NCBI RefSeq assembly: GCF_014647675.1
Contig: NZ_BMPQ01000005.1
Coordinates: 38,294-88,359, forward strand
DNA length: 50,066 nt
From: Streptomyces flaveus
GTDB taxonomy: Bacteria; Actinomycetota; Actinomycetes; Streptomycetales; Streptomycetaceae
Direction of reading: 5' to 3'
Below the pieces are notes generated by a model. That model was not told where the DNA came from and made no database searches. It saw nothing but the letters and a program-made list of their open reading frames with translations. Of this stretch, positions 40,961 through 49,834 are shown in pieces. Positions within the stretch are counted from its first letter, which is position 1. The number at the start of each line of letters is the position of its first letter. A program made the position numbers and the translations under genes.

Positions 40961-41356
40961 TCAGAGCGCGAGAAGGCCCGCGGTCGTCGGCTTGAACCCG
41001 CAGGCGTCGAAGTAGAACGGCTGCAGGTCGTCTTCGAAGTCGACGTGCAGCCATGCGCACTTGGCCGTACGGGCCTGTCGGGCGGCCTCGGCGACAAGTC
41101 CGGCTCCGATCCCGGAGCGGCGGTGGTTCGCTGCGACCACGGTGTCCAGGATGAACGCGTGGACGCCGCCGTCCCACGCGACGTTCACGAAGCCGACGAG
41201 ATCACCGTCCTTGCGTGCACAGACCCAGCCGATACTGTGACCCCGCACCCGGGCCAGCCAATCGACAACCGAGGTCCGATGGTCGAATCCCACTGCATGC
41301 AGCGCATTGACGGCTGCGTTGTCGAAGTCGCCCCGCCACTCGTACGTGATCGTCAT
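40961..41356 (-). CDS. GNAT family N-acetyltransferase
   Basis: A 131-residue acetyltransferase that moves acetyl from acetyl-CoA to an amine. The acetyl-CoA loop is AANHRRSGIGAGLVAEAARQ, preceded by the strand FVNVAWDGGVHAFILDTVV and followed by the substrate strand KCAWLHVDFEDDLQPFYFDA and CGFKPT. The substrate is unknown. ATG 41356 lacks a clear ribosome-binding site; the longer frame upstream has no domain support. Confidence 0.85.
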   Translation of the reverse strand: MTITYEWRGDFDNAAVNALHAVGFDHRTSVVDWLARVRGHSIGWVCARKDGDLVGFVNVAWDGGVHAFILDTVVAANHRRSGIGAGLVAEAARQARTAKCAWLHVDFEDDLQPFYFDACGFKPTTAGLLAL

Positions 41357-41589
41357 GACGGGAGCGTAGACCGCTGATTCTGACCGCTGGTTCGGATGAA
41401 CTGCCCCTGCTGACCGCGGGATTGATCGTCCGTGCGGAGGACGTACCAGTGGTGTCCCCGCCGCCGGGTTCACGTTCCGGGCGAACCACCCACCGACCGA
41501 GCGCGCGGGCGGACCCTCGCATCGTCCAGTCGTCCAGAGGTTCCGCCCGGCACCTGACACCTTTCGCCGACGCCGTCGACGAAGGCGCG

Positions 41590-41916
41590 TCAGGCATTGC
41601 TGATGCCGGCGCGCTGCGTGGACCACCCCTGGAACCAGCGGTACGCGGCGCCGAGCGCGAACGCCTGGGTCACGGCTCCGACTGCGACCCCGATGAAGGG
41701 CAGCGCGCCGGGAAGCGCCAAGAACAGGAACGAGGTGGGGGCGGTGACGACGAAGAGCCAGACTGCCGCGAAACTGGCGTCCACGTGCTCGACAAAGAGT
41801 GTGTCCACCCCGACCCAGACGCCGACGGCGGCCACGAGGGCCAGATAGCCGAGGGAGGCGGGGTTCACCAGGTTGTGGCGGAGGGTTTGGATCAAGGAAT
41901 GCGAAGAGGCGGCCAT
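41590..41916 (-). CDS. SCO4225 family membrane protein
   Basis: A 108-residue protein with three helices that I recognise as SCO4225-like, named after an uncharacterised S. coelicolor protein. It shows NLVNPASLGYLALVAAVGVW, FVEHVDASFAAVWLFVVTAP and AVTQAFALGAAYRWFQGWST. ATG 41916 has AAAGGAG 8 nt upstream. Function is unknown. Confidence 0.82.
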   Translation of the reverse strand: MAASSHSLIQTLRHNLVNPASLGYLALVAAVGVWVGVDTLFVEHVDASFAAVWLFVVTAPTSFLFLALPGALPFIGVAVGAVTQAFALGAAYRWFQGWSTQRAGISNA

Positions 41917-42098
41917 TTCCGGACTCCTTTGAGACGACACGATGTTGCTCGGTTTGTTGAGGTCAACCATGCCGTCGGGGAGCGGCTGCCGCCTGAGTAC
42001 CCGTACCTATGTTCGTGTCCGCGATCGGACGCGGCTCCGCGATCGGATGCGGCCGAGGCCCGGGTCGACGACCCGGACCCCACGCCGTCCGCGAACCG

Positions 42099-44117
42099 TC
42101 AGTCGGCGGTCTGCGCCGGATTCGCCGTGACCCTCCGCAGCAGTGGCCTGCTGCCGCTGATCGCCGCGAACATCGCCAGCGCGCCGAGGAGTACGCAGAC
42201 GGTGAGCTGGATGGCGCCGGAGGTGTTGATGGTGGAGTCGGCCAGCTTGTTGAGCTGGTAGGCGCCGTAGACACCCATCCCCGTGGTGCCGCCGGCCAGG
42301 ACGACCAGGGGGAGGACCGTTTCGCGGATCCTGGCGCGGTCCAAGGTACGGAGCGGGGTGCCGGACAGCCGCAGCAGGCCGTACACGCGGCGGCGGTCCA
42401 GGACGTTCGCCGCGGCGGTGAGGCCGGCGGAGGCGGTGGCGATGAGGAAGCTCAGGGCCAGGGTGGCGGTGCTGGCCGCGGCGACGCGGTCGGTGATCGT
42501 GTCGTCGCTCGCGTTCACGTAGTCCTGGGTGAGGGGGAGGCGGCCCGCTGCGACGGGTGTCAGGGCGGTGACGGCGGCGTCGATCTGCTCGGGGCCGCCG
42601 GTGACGTGGGCGATCACGCCCTCATAGCCGCGCAGCACGGTGTCGAAGTTGTCGTCGCCCGGGATCGTGACCTTCGCCTGGATGCCCGCCTCGCGCAGCA
42701 GCGTACGGGCCTCGGTGGCTGTGTGGCGGGCTGTGGTGGCGTCCGAGGTGACCACCCCGACCTGGCCCGGAGTGTCGGCGAAGCCGATGTCCAGCTGGCT
42801 GACGGAGAAGAAGCCGGCCACGAACCCGGCCAGCACCAGGCCGCTGACGGTGCGCCAGGCGCCGCGCGGGTCGTCGCTGAGCCTGCGTGCGGCCAGCAGG
42901 GTCGCCGGGCGGCGGGCGAAGCGGGCCACGATCCGGCCCAGCCGGTCCACGACCCACGGGCCGAACAGCCAGAACGCGGCGTAGAACAGGATCAGGAGCG
43001 TGATCAGCTGCCGGGTGTTCAACTGGCCGCCGCCCGAGCTCATGTAGATGTAGATGAGGGCCCCGACGAACAGCACGAGACGGATCGCGCGGGTGCGGCG
43101 CGGGTTCGACTCCTGGGCGACACCCAGCGGCGAGGTCGCCACCTGGCGCAGCATCGACACCGCGCTCACGGTGATGAGGACGGTGACCGCCGCCACCACC
43201 GCCGCCAGCCACGGCAGCCCCACCCACAGCTGACCGGTGTACCAGCCGCCGACGCCGTACGGGATCTCCGCGAGAACGGGCAGCAGCGCCCCGTACGCGA
43301 CCGCGCCCGCCAGGGCGCCGACCGCGCCGACGCCCGCCGCCTCGACGGCGGTCATCGCGAGGATCTGCCGCGGGGTCGCCCCGGCCAACCGCAGTGCGGC
43401 GAGCCGCTGTTCGCGCCGGGCCGCGCCCAGCCGCCCGGCCGCGGAGGCCAGTACGACCACGGGCATCACCAGCAGCACCACGCCCAGCAACGCCGCTCCC
43501 TGGTCGCTCTCGGTGAACAGGCTCGCTTTGGGCTTGGCCGCGGAGAAGTCGGAGATCATGGCGCGTTCGGTCTGTCCCGCGTCGTACCAGCCGCCGCCGT
43601 CGGCCGCCTTGGAGAGCGCCGGGTCGGTCGGGGCACGTCCTACGACGGCGACGAGTTCGTCGGGCGAGGCCAGTCCGGCCGCGCCGATCGTGCCGTACGA
43701 CTTCACCTTCGGGAAACGGTCGGCCAGTTGGCCGGCGGGCAGCTTCCCCATCAGCTCGGCCAGGGCGGGCGAGACGTACATCTCGCCCTTCTTCGGGAAC
43801 GAGCTCAGTCCGGGCGGTGCGTCGGTCGCCCCGCGGCCGGGCAGCTGGGCCAGCGAGACGACGGAGACGGGCTCGTCGCGTACGTATGTCGTGGCCAGGG
43901 CCTGGACCGCGGTCGCCTCCTTCGCGGGTACGGCCGCCGGGGTGCGCCAGGTCGTGTGGTCGGCGCGGGCGCCGGAGCCGAGCGCGGCGGCGACCATCAC
44001 CAGCATCACGAACGCGCCGACGGCGGCGGCCCCGGCCGCGAGCAGCTGGCTCTGCAGGCCGCGGCGGCCGGAGGACCGGGCGAGGTGCCAGGTCAGGGGC
44101 AGGACAGGGGAACGCAT
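42099..44117 (-). CDS. ABC transporter permease, FtsX/MacB-like
   Basis: A 672-residue permease with two FtsX-type modules. The first large periplasmic domain (about 55-220) follows helix 1 and precedes a helix with GVVLLVMPVVVLASAAGRLG; the coupling sequence is ARREQRLAALRLAGATPRQI. The second module near the C-terminus repeats it as DRRRVYGLLRLSGTPLRTLD, followed by the last helices. Such permeases export peptides or act as BceB-like antibiotic sensors; here no BceB-sized loop is evident. The ATG has GGAGACC upstream. It is the third gene of the DUF4333-ATPase-permease operon. Confidence 0.88.
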   Translation of the reverse strand: MRSPVLPLTWHLARSSGRRGLQSQLLAAGAAAVGAFVMLVMVAAALGSGARADHTTWRTPAAVPAKEATAVQALATTYVRDEPVSVVSLAQLPGRGATDAPPGLSSFPKKGEMYVSPALAELMGKLPAGQLADRFPKVKSYGTIGAAGLASPDELVAVVGRAPTDPALSKAADGGGWYDAGQTERAMISDFSAAKPKASLFTESDQGAALLGVVLLVMPVVVLASAAGRLGAARREQRLAALRLAGATPRQILAMTAVEAAGVGAVGALAGAVAYGALLPVLAEIPYGVGGWYTGQLWVGLPWLAAVVAAVTVLITVSAVSMLRQVATSPLGVAQESNPRRTRAIRLVLFVGALIYIYMSSGGGQLNTRQLITLLILFYAAFWLFGPWVVDRLGRIVARFARRPATLLAARRLSDDPRGAWRTVSGLVLAGFVAGFFSVSQLDIGFADTPGQVGVVTSDATTARHTATEARTLLREAGIQAKVTIPGDDNFDTVLRGYEGVIAHVTGGPEQIDAAVTALTPVAAGRLPLTQDYVNASDDTITDRVAAASTATLALSFLIATASAGLTAAANVLDRRRVYGLLRLSGTPLRTLDRARIRETVLPLVVLAGGTTGMGVYGAYQLNKLADSTINTSGAIQLTVCVLLGALAMFAAISGSRPLLRRVTANPAQTAD

Positions 44118-44175
44118 GAGGTCTCCGGGAGGGGAGGGGAGAGGAGGAGGGGAGGGTGGTGACGGGGGTCGGTCG

Positions 44176-44301
44176 GGCGACCGTGTACTGGCTGGGATCC
44201 GGGCTGTGTCCGGGAGGGCCGGGTCGGGCGACCGTGTACTGGCTGGATACGGGCTGGGATCCAGGAAGGGGCCGGGTCGTCAGGCGACCGTGTACTGGCT
44301 G
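44176..44301 (-). repeat. Three copies of the ATPase gene's 3' end
   Basis: GGCGACCGTGTACTGGCTG occurs at 44176-44194, 44227-44245 and 44283-44301. The last copy is the real 3' end of the ATPase gene (encoding SQYTVA), the other two lie in the 162-bp spacer before the permease gene, 51 and 56 bp apart. This is a local tandem duplication. Confidence 0.9.
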
Positions 44302-44963
44302 TGGCCGCTGATCCGGCCGTCCCGTACCTGGAGGATCCGGTGGCAGTGGGCGGCGACGTCGGCGTCGTGCGTGACCATCACGAGGGCGGCGCCCTGGGAG
44401 CGGGTGACGGAGGTGAGGAGCTGCACCACTTCGGTGCTGGTGTTCTGGTCGAGGGCGCCGGTCGGCTCGTCGGCGAAGACCACGTCCGGTTCGACGACGA
44501 GCGCGCGGGCGATGGCGACGCGCTGGGCCTGGCCGCCGGAGAGCTGGCCGGGGCGGCGGCCCTCCAGGCCTTCGAGGCCGAGTGGCGCGAACCAGCGGCG
44601 GGCCCGCTCGACGGCTGCCTTACGGGGGACGCCCTCCAGCATCAGCGGCAGGGCGACGTTCTCCTCGGCGGGCAGCTCCGGCAGCAGCTGCCCGAACTGG
44701 AAGACGAAGCCGAAGCGCTTGCGGCGCAGGGCGCTGAGCCGGTTCTCGCCGAGGTTGTCTATGCGCTCGTCACGCACCAGCACCTGGCCGCCGTCGGGGC
44801 GGATGATCCCGGCCAGGACATGGAGGAGGGTTGACTTGCCGGAGCCGGACGGGCCCATGATCGCCAGGGAGTCGCGCTCGCGGACCTCCACGTCCACGCC
44901 CGAGAGAGCCATGGTGGAGCCGTACTTCTTGATGAGGCCGTGACCGGCCAGGACGATGCTCAT
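44280..44963 (-). CDS. ABC transporter ATP-binding protein, MacB/LolD type
   Basis: A 227-residue ATPase that powers the adjacent FtsX-like permease. Walker A is GPSGSGKST (36-44), the Q-loop lies in FGFVFQFGQLLPEL, the signature is LSGGQAQRVAIARAL, Walker B is DVVFADEPTGALD, and the H-loop is VMVTHDADVAAHCHR. The start at 44963 has GAGAGGACA upstream. It follows the DUF4333 gene by 29 bp. The usual role is export or mechanotransmission, not import. Confidence 0.93.
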   Translation of the reverse strand: MSIVLAGHGLIKKYGSTMALSGVDVEVRERDSLAIMGPSGSGKSTLLHVLAGIIRPDGGQVLVRDERIDNLGENRLSALRRKRFGFVFQFGQLLPELPAEENVALPLMLEGVPRKAAVERARRWFAPLGLEGLEGRRPGQLSGGQAQRVAIARALVVEPDVVFADEPTGALDQNTSTEVVQLLTSVTRSQGAALVMVTHDADVAAHCHRILQVRDGRISGHSQYTVA

Positions 44964-44992
44964 GATGTGTCTGTCCTCTCTCAGCCGGCTTC

Positions 44993-45361
44993 TCAGCGCT
45001 CGAACTTCCAGGTGACGGAGGAGTCCGTCGCCTTCACCACGGACACGGGGATGGAGACGCTCTTGCCGGCGTCGTCCTTGGCGGTGCAGGTCACCTTGGT
45101 CCCGGTCACGGCCTTCAGCCCGGTCGGGCAGGTCACGCCGGTGACCTTCTCCCCGACCCAGGGCAGCGGGTTGTACTTGCTCTGGGTGCGGCCCGCGACG
45201 ATGTCCGGCGACAGAGCCTTGTGACCGTCCACCGTCACCACGGTGTATTCGTCGAGGGAGGTGGTCGACTCGGTCCCGGAGAGCAGATAGGTGCCGACAC
45301 CGCCCAGGGCGACCACGGCCGTCGCACCGCCGATGACGCCGACGAGAAACTTACGCTGCAT
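44993..45361 (-). CDS. DUF4333 membrane-anchored extracellular protein
   Basis: A 122-residue protein with one N-terminal helix (FLVGVIGGATAVVALGGVGT) and an extracellular DUF4333 domain with two Cys (GVTCPTGLKAVTGTKVTCTA, likely disulfide-bonded). ATG 45361 has AGGAG 6 nt upstream. It is the first gene of the operon with the ABC ATPase and permease, so it could serve as their extracytoplasmic partner or sensor; this is inference. Confidence 0.85.
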   Translation of the reverse strand: MQRKFLVGVIGGATAVVALGGVGTYLLSGTESTTSLDEYTVVTVDGHKALSPDIVAGRTQSKYNPLPWVGEKVTGVTCPTGLKAVTGTKVTCTAKDDAGKSVSIPVSVVKATDSSVTWKFER

Positions 45362-45515
45362 CACGTACTCCTGAAGTCGGAGGAATAGAGCCCCAGTTGG
45401 CCTCAGGAGAGGAACCTCTGTCGGCCGGCGGGAGGAAGTGGCTCCACCCTCGCCCGCGGGCCCGGGCGCGCGCCTCAGCCGAACGGTCAGGGTTCGGGCG
45501 GTCCGCGCGGCGGCT

Positions 45516-45535
45516 CCTCGGCCGTTCGGCCGAGG
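45516..45535. promoter_or_regulatory. 9-bp-arm palindrome between divergent units
   Basis: CCTCGGCCG (45516-45524) and CGGCCGAGG (45527-45535) face each other across TT. It lies in the 207-bp divergent region of the ABC operon and the histidine kinase, 33 bp before the kinase start, and may be a regulator site. Confidence 0.5.
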
Positions 45536-45568
45536 ACGGCGGCGACGGCCTCACCTACCGTTTTCGGC

Positions 45569-46765
45569 ATGAGATCCCCTTCCGCCCGTGGCTGCCTCCG
45601 GGGCTTCGCCGTGGGTGTCCTGCTCGCGGCTTCGGGCCTCGACCTGCTGTACGCGGCCACCTCCGGCCCCAGCCTCTTGCCGGAGGCGGTGCTTCTGGTC
45701 GTCGGGCTCGCCGCCGTGCTGTGGCCGGCCGGGCGCCGGCCGGAGTGGCTCACCCCACAGGTGCGCACCGCTGTTCCCGCCCTCCTGTCGCTGCTCTGCA
45801 CGGCACTCGCGCTGCTCGCCCCCTGGGAGACCTTGTTCGGTCCGGGCGAGGCGATGATCCTGCTGTGTCTGCTGTTCATCGCCGTACGGCACTGCCCGCC
45901 GCGCCGGGTGCTGGCCTGCGCCGTACTGGACGGCGTCACGCTCCTCGTCATGCCGATGCGCTACTTCGACCCTGGGCAGGATGAGGTGCTGGGGTTCGCG
46001 GTGGTGGGGCTGTTCCTGATCGGCATGGTCGCCGGACTCGCGGGCTACCTGCGCACGCTGGACTACCGCAGGACGGTGGCGGTCACCGAGACCCGCCGGG
46101 GCGAGCGTTTCGCCATCGCCGCCGATCTGCACGACTTCGTCGCCCACCACGTCACCGGCATCCTGGTGCAGACCCAGATGGCCCGCATGATGGCGGCCAC
46201 CCGGCCCGACGAGCTCGACCCCGTCCTCGCGGGCATCGAACGCGCGGCCACGGAGGCCCTGGCCTCGATGCGCCGCACCGTCGGCGTACTCCGCGACACC
46301 GGGCCCGAGGCGGCCGACCACCGCCCGGTGGGCGACCTGGCAGGCCTCACCGAACTGACCGAACGCTTCGCCGCCCCCGGCCAGCAGGTCACCCTGCACC
46401 GCGATCCCGCACTCCCCGACGATCTCCCGCACGAGGTGCAGGCGGCGGCCTTCCGGGTCGTCCAGGAGGCCCTGACCAACGTACGTCGGCACGCGTCCGA
46501 CGCCACCGAGATCACCGTGAGCGTGCGCCACGACCACGACCACGACCGGCTGGAGGTCAGGGTGACGGACGACGGACGGGGCGGCACCCAGCTCCCGGCC
46601 GCCGCACACGGCGGCGGCTTCGGCCTGGTCGGCCTGACGGAACGGGTCACCGCGCTGGGGGGCGAGCTGCACGCGGGGCCGCGGGGCGGCGGGTACGGGT
46701 GGGAGGTGCGGGGGGTGTTTCCGGCGGCTGCGGTGCACAAGTCCTGGCGGCTGCAGAAGTCGTGA
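45569..46765 (+). CDS. Sensor histidine kinase, HisKA_3 type
   Basis: A 398-residue NarL-type sensor kinase. Five to six N-terminal helices (to about 160) form a membrane sensor without a large extracellular loop. The phosphorylated His is in ADLHDFVAHHVTGILVQTQM near residue 191. The ATP-binding part shows N box VVQEALTNVRRHAS, G1 VTDDGRGG and G2 GGGFGLVGLTERV. No response regulator is adjacent: the ABC operon is upstream and a Ser/Thr kinase downstream. The ATG start lacks an evident ribosome-binding site. It probably senses envelope state beside the ABC operon. Confidence 0.88.
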   Translation: MRSPSARGCLRGFAVGVLLAASGLDLLYAATSGPSLLPEAVLLVVGLAAVLWPAGRRPEWLTPQVRTAVPALLSLLCTALALLAPWETLFGPGEAMILLCLLFIAVRHCPPRRVLACAVLDGVTLLVMPMRYFDPGQDEVLGFAVVGLFLIGMVAGLAGYLRTLDYRRTVAVTETRRGERFAIAADLHDFVAHHVTGILVQTQMARMMAATRPDELDPVLAGIERAATEALASMRRTVGVLRDTGPEAADHRPVGDLAGLTELTERFAAPGQQVTLHRDPALPDDLPHEVQAAAFRVVQEALTNVRRHASDATEITVSVRHDHDHDRLEVRVTDDGRGGTQLPAAAHGGGFGLVGLTERVTALGGELHAGPRGGGYGWEVRGVFPAAAVHKSWRLQKS

Positions 46766-46951
46766 GGGGTGCGCAAGTCGTTTGGGGTGCGGAGTCCCGA
46801 TAGTCCCGGAAGCCCTGATGGTCTCTGAAGCCCTGAGGTTCGTGTGCTGTTGGCCACGTACGCGCGGCCCTCTCCTCGTCATGCACGACAGCTATCGTGT
46901 CGAAGCAAATCGAACGTGATGTACGTGAGCAAAGTTGGCGGAGGCGGGGCG

Positions 46952-48643
46952 GTGTCGGACGAGGGACGGCTCGTTGCCGGGCGATACCGGCTGGTCGAAC
47001 GGATCGGCCGGGGCGGCATGGGCACGGTGTGGCGCGCCGAGGACGAGGTCCTGGGCCGCCAGATCGCGCTCAAGCGACTGCACTCGCACCACCACCTGTC
47101 CGGCGAGGAACTCGCCACGCTGTACGAGCGCATGCGGCGCGAGGCGCGCAGCGCGGCCCGTATCGCCCATCCCAACGTGGTCGTCGTGCACGACGTCGTC
47201 GACGACGAGGGACTGCCCTGCGTCGCCATGGAGTACGTACCCTCGGTCACACTCGGCGACCTGCTCAAGAGTGAGCAGACCCTCCCGCCCGCGGAGGCGG
47301 CCCGGATCGGCCTCGGCATGATCGCCGCCCTGCGCGCCGCCCACGCCGCCGGAGTGCTCCACCGCGACGTCAAGCCCGGCAACGTACTGCTCGCCTCCGA
47401 CGGCCGCGTGGTCCTCACCGACTTCGGCATCGCGATGACGGACGGCACCTCGACGCTGACGAAGACCGGCGAGTTGGTCGGTTCGATCGACTACATGGCG
47501 CCCGAGCGGATGCGGGGCCTCACCCCCGGCCCGGCCTCGGACCTGTGGGCGCTGGGCGCCACGCTCCACCAGGCGGTGGAGGGACGGCCGCCGTTCCGCA
47601 AGGACACGGCGATGGAGACGGCGTACGCCATCGCCACCGACCCCCTGGGGCCGATGGACCAGGCCGGTCCGCTGGAGCCGCTCATCGAGGCGTTGCTGGT
47701 GAAGGACCCGAACGAGCGGCCTTCGGCGGAGCAGACGGAGCGGGCGCTGCGGACGGTACGGGCGGGGGAGCCGACGGAGGTGCTTCGGTCGGCGGCGTTC
47801 GCGGGAACGGGTTCGGGGACGCGGACGGGTTCGGGCACGGGCTCGGGCTCGGTGACTGGTTCGGGGACGGGCTCTGGTTCGGGGACGGGCTCGGCAGCCG
47901 GTCGGAGCCGGGGGCCGGACGTGCCGGACGCGTCAGAGATGCCGGGCGCGCCGGACGCTCCGGGCGTACCCACCAGGACGGACACCGGCGGGAACGGTCG
48001 GGGCCGGGAACGCAGCCGGGCCGGTGGCCGGGGCCGCAAGCGCCGCGCCCTGCTCTGGAGCACCGTGGCCGCGACGGTGGCGGGCGCGGCCGTCGCAGGC
48101 GTGCTCTATGCGACGGCGTACGACGGCGGGGCGACGGACGACGGCGCCGCGCGGAACACCGGTCCGACCGCCGCACCGCCGTACAAGCCTCCGCCCGTGC
48201 CCGAGGGATACCACATGGTCCGCGACAAGCAGCACGGCGTCGCCTTCCCCGTACCGGACGGCTGGAAGCTCGACAGGAAGACCCCCGAAGGGGTCACCTA
48301 CACCGACCCGACCGAGCTGGTCGAAATCACGATCGGCGTCGTGGATCCCGCCGGTTCGCACCCCGTCGAGCACTTCAAGACCATCGAGGCCAACACCAAG
48401 GTCAACTACCCGAACTCGTACCGCAAACTGCGCATGCAGAAGACCACGTTCCGTGGACAGCCCGCAGCGGTATGGGAGTTCACGTTCCAGGGCCGCGCCC
48501 GGGCGTTCCGCGCCATCGACCTCGGCTACGGCCGCGAAGGCGCCAAGGAGTACGACATCTACCTCTCGGCCCCGGACCTCCAGTGGGCCACCTTCCGCCC
48601 CGTCTTCGACAAGGTCAGGAACGGCTTCACCACGACGAGCTGA
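46952..48643 (+). CDS. Membrane Ser/Thr protein kinase (PASTA-less PknB type)
   Basis: A 563-residue kinase. The catalytic domain (residues 10-270) is complete: GRGGMGTVW, the Lys of ALKRL, HRDVKPGN, DFGIAM and YMAPERM. Next comes a Gly/Ser/Thr linker encoded by DNA repeats (about 47805-47900), then one helix (LLWSTVAATVAGAAVAGVLY) and an extracellular domain of about 160 residues (EGYHMVRDKQHGVAFPVPDG to the end). The extracellular part is not PASTA and I know it only from Streptomyces kinases. GTG 46952 has GGAGG 7 nt upstream. It may act with the neighbouring histidine kinase; this is inference. Confidence 0.9.
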   Translation: MSDEGRLVAGRYRLVERIGRGGMGTVWRAEDEVLGRQIALKRLHSHHHLSGEELATLYERMRREARSAARIAHPNVVVVHDVVDDEGLPCVAMEYVPSVTLGDLLKSEQTLPPAEAARIGLGMIAALRAAHAAGVLHRDVKPGNVLLASDGRVVLTDFGIAMTDGTSTLTKTGELVGSIDYMAPERMRGLTPGPASDLWALGATLHQAVEGRPPFRKDTAMETAYAIATDPLGPMDQAGPLEPLIEALLVKDPNERPSAEQTERALRTVRAGEPTEVLRSAAFAGTGSGTRTGSGTGSGSVTGSGTGSGSGTGSAAGRSRGPDVPDASEMPGAPDAPGVPTRTDTGGNGRGRERSRAGGRGRKRRALLWSTVAATVAGAAVAGVLYATAYDGGATDDGAARNTGPTAAPPYKPPPVPEGYHMVRDKQHGVAFPVPDGWKLDRKTPEGVTYTDPTELVEITIGVVDPAGSHPVEHFKTIEANTKVNYPNSYRKLRMQKTTFRGQPAAVWEFTFQGRARAFRAIDLGYGREGAKEYDIYLSAPDLQWATFRPVFDKVRNGFTTTS

Positions 48644-48847
48644 GGCGAACACGTACAGCCGCAGCACCAGAAACCGCCCGATTCCGGCGAGCCCGGCAGC
48701 GCTGAGATACACGGCCTGCTCGGTCAGCGTCCCGGGCGACGACTGCACCGTGTGGAGGCCGAACATCGCGGCGCAGGTCACCAGATAGGCGGCTGTGGCC
48801 GATCCCGCGGACTGCCAGTGCTCGCGCCATCCGGCCCTGGACGGCAC
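48640..48847 (-). pseudogene. GtrA-like protein, C-terminal half
   Basis: The minus strand encodes WREHWQSAGSATAAYLVTCA, AMFGLHTVQSSPGTLTEQAV and LAGIGRFLVLRLYVFA, clearly the second half of a GtrA protein similar to the complete gene at 15402-15914 (about 80 % identical here by eye). The first two helices are missing and the 3' end has fused with the antisense of the kinase gene. It is a fragment with no start signal. Confidence 0.8.
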
Positions 48848-49154
48848 TGATCGCGCTCCGCTTCGCCCGCCTGCGCAGAGCCCTCCTCTACGCCGCCGGA
48901 CGCACCCGCCCGGAGCGGCTCGAGGCCCTGCACCAGGCGGTCATGGACACCATGGGTCGCATGGACGCCGCCAGCCACGAGAGCGCCTGGAACGCGGGCT
49001 TGGGGAACATCGGTACAGCGGTTGGCGCCGAGAATGATCATGGGCTTGGCCAGCAGCTTGGCGCCGGAGGGGAGGAGGACCCTCTCGGCCGATTCTGCTA
49101 GGACTTGTCCTGGCGATCATGTGACCGCCCCGTGTCCGGGTCGTTGTTGTGGGC
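48848..49154. other. Mixed remnant region
   Basis: No complete gene. The plus strand from 48841 is codon-like for 60 codons (LIALRFARLRRALLYAAGRT, PERLEALHQAVMDTMGRMDA), and on the minus strand ERVLLPSGAKLLAKPMIILG near 49080-49020 also looks like a coding fragment. I do not recognise either. The stretch is a junction of pieces between the GtrA fragment and the IS5 fragment. Confidence 0.45.
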
Positions 49155-49530
49155 ATGGGGCGGGGTGATCTGACGGATGCCGAGTGGGAACGGCTGCGGC
49201 CTTTCCTGCCGGTCAGCAATGGACGTTGTGGCCGGTGGCGGGATCACCGGCAGGTGATCGACGGGATCCTGCACCGGGTGCGGACCGGGGTGCAGTAGCG
49301 GGATCTGCCCGAGCGGTTCGGCCCCTGGAAGACCGTCTATGAGCGCCACCGGATGTGGTCGGCCGACGGCACTTGGACGCGTCTGCTGCAGTTGGTCCAG
49401 GCCGCGGCCGACGCTGCAGCCGAGATCGACTGGGACATCTCGGTGGACTCCACCGTCGTACGGGCCCATCAGCACGCGGCCGGAGCCCGCACCGAACCGC
49501 CGCCGGTGTCCGCGCCAAAGGGGGCCGAAG
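49155..49530 (+). pseudogene. IS5-family transposase, N-terminal fragment
   Basis: From ATG 49155 the frame reads GRGDLTDAEWERLRPFLPVS and VIDGILHRVRTGVQ, an in-frame TAG at 49296-49298 (relatives have Trp in VPWRDLPERFGPW), then RDLPERFGPWKTVYERHRMW and VDSTVVRAHQHAAGAR, where the first catalytic Asp is intact. After about 49527 the sequence is unrelated, so the second half with the remaining catalytic residues is lost. The nearby TAGGACTTGTCC at 49099 may be its left end. Confidence 0.75.
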
Positions 49531-49635
49531 CAGTAGTAGGACTCCGTCAGGTTGCTGTGACGTGCGGGAACGCAGACCCCGCGACTGTCGGCCCGGCGAA
49601 CCGCCGGGTGGGCTCGCGCAGGTCGACGCTGTGGC

Positions 49636-49668
49636 CCTTGCCGCCGGTCGGCGAGACCGGCGGCAAGG
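49636..49668. terminator. 14-bp hairpin
   Basis: Bases 49636-49649 and 49655-49668 are perfectly complementary around GGCGA. It separates the transposase fragment from the following regulator tail. Confidence 0.7.
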
Positions 49669-49800
49669 TCCGCGAACAACCCTGACCGGGAGCGGTACCT
49701 TCAGCTGCTCGCAGTGATCAACGGCTGGTCGCCCCCGGAAAACCTGGCACCGGTACTCGACTGGTTCATCCAGGCCTTGCGTGCCCGGATATCGGGGTAG
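49669..49800 (+). pseudogene. C-terminal fragment of a possible MerR-type regulator
   Basis: The frame ending at TAG 49798-49800 reads DRERYLQLLAVINGWSPPEN and LAPVLDWFIQALRARISG. The LLAVINGWP-like motif occurs at the C-termini of Streptomyces MerR/TipA-like regulators. No start or DNA-binding domain is present. Assignment from memory is tentative. Confidence 0.4.
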
Positions 49801-49834
49801 CGGCCCGGTCGCGACGCGGCGTGGCCGGACCGGT

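Noticed and set aside
42009..44162. A 717-residue plus-strand open frame
   Set aside because: It is antisense to the FtsX-like permease, which has coupling helices, a ribosome-binding site and an operon context; the plus frame is Gly/Arg/Asp-rich noise.
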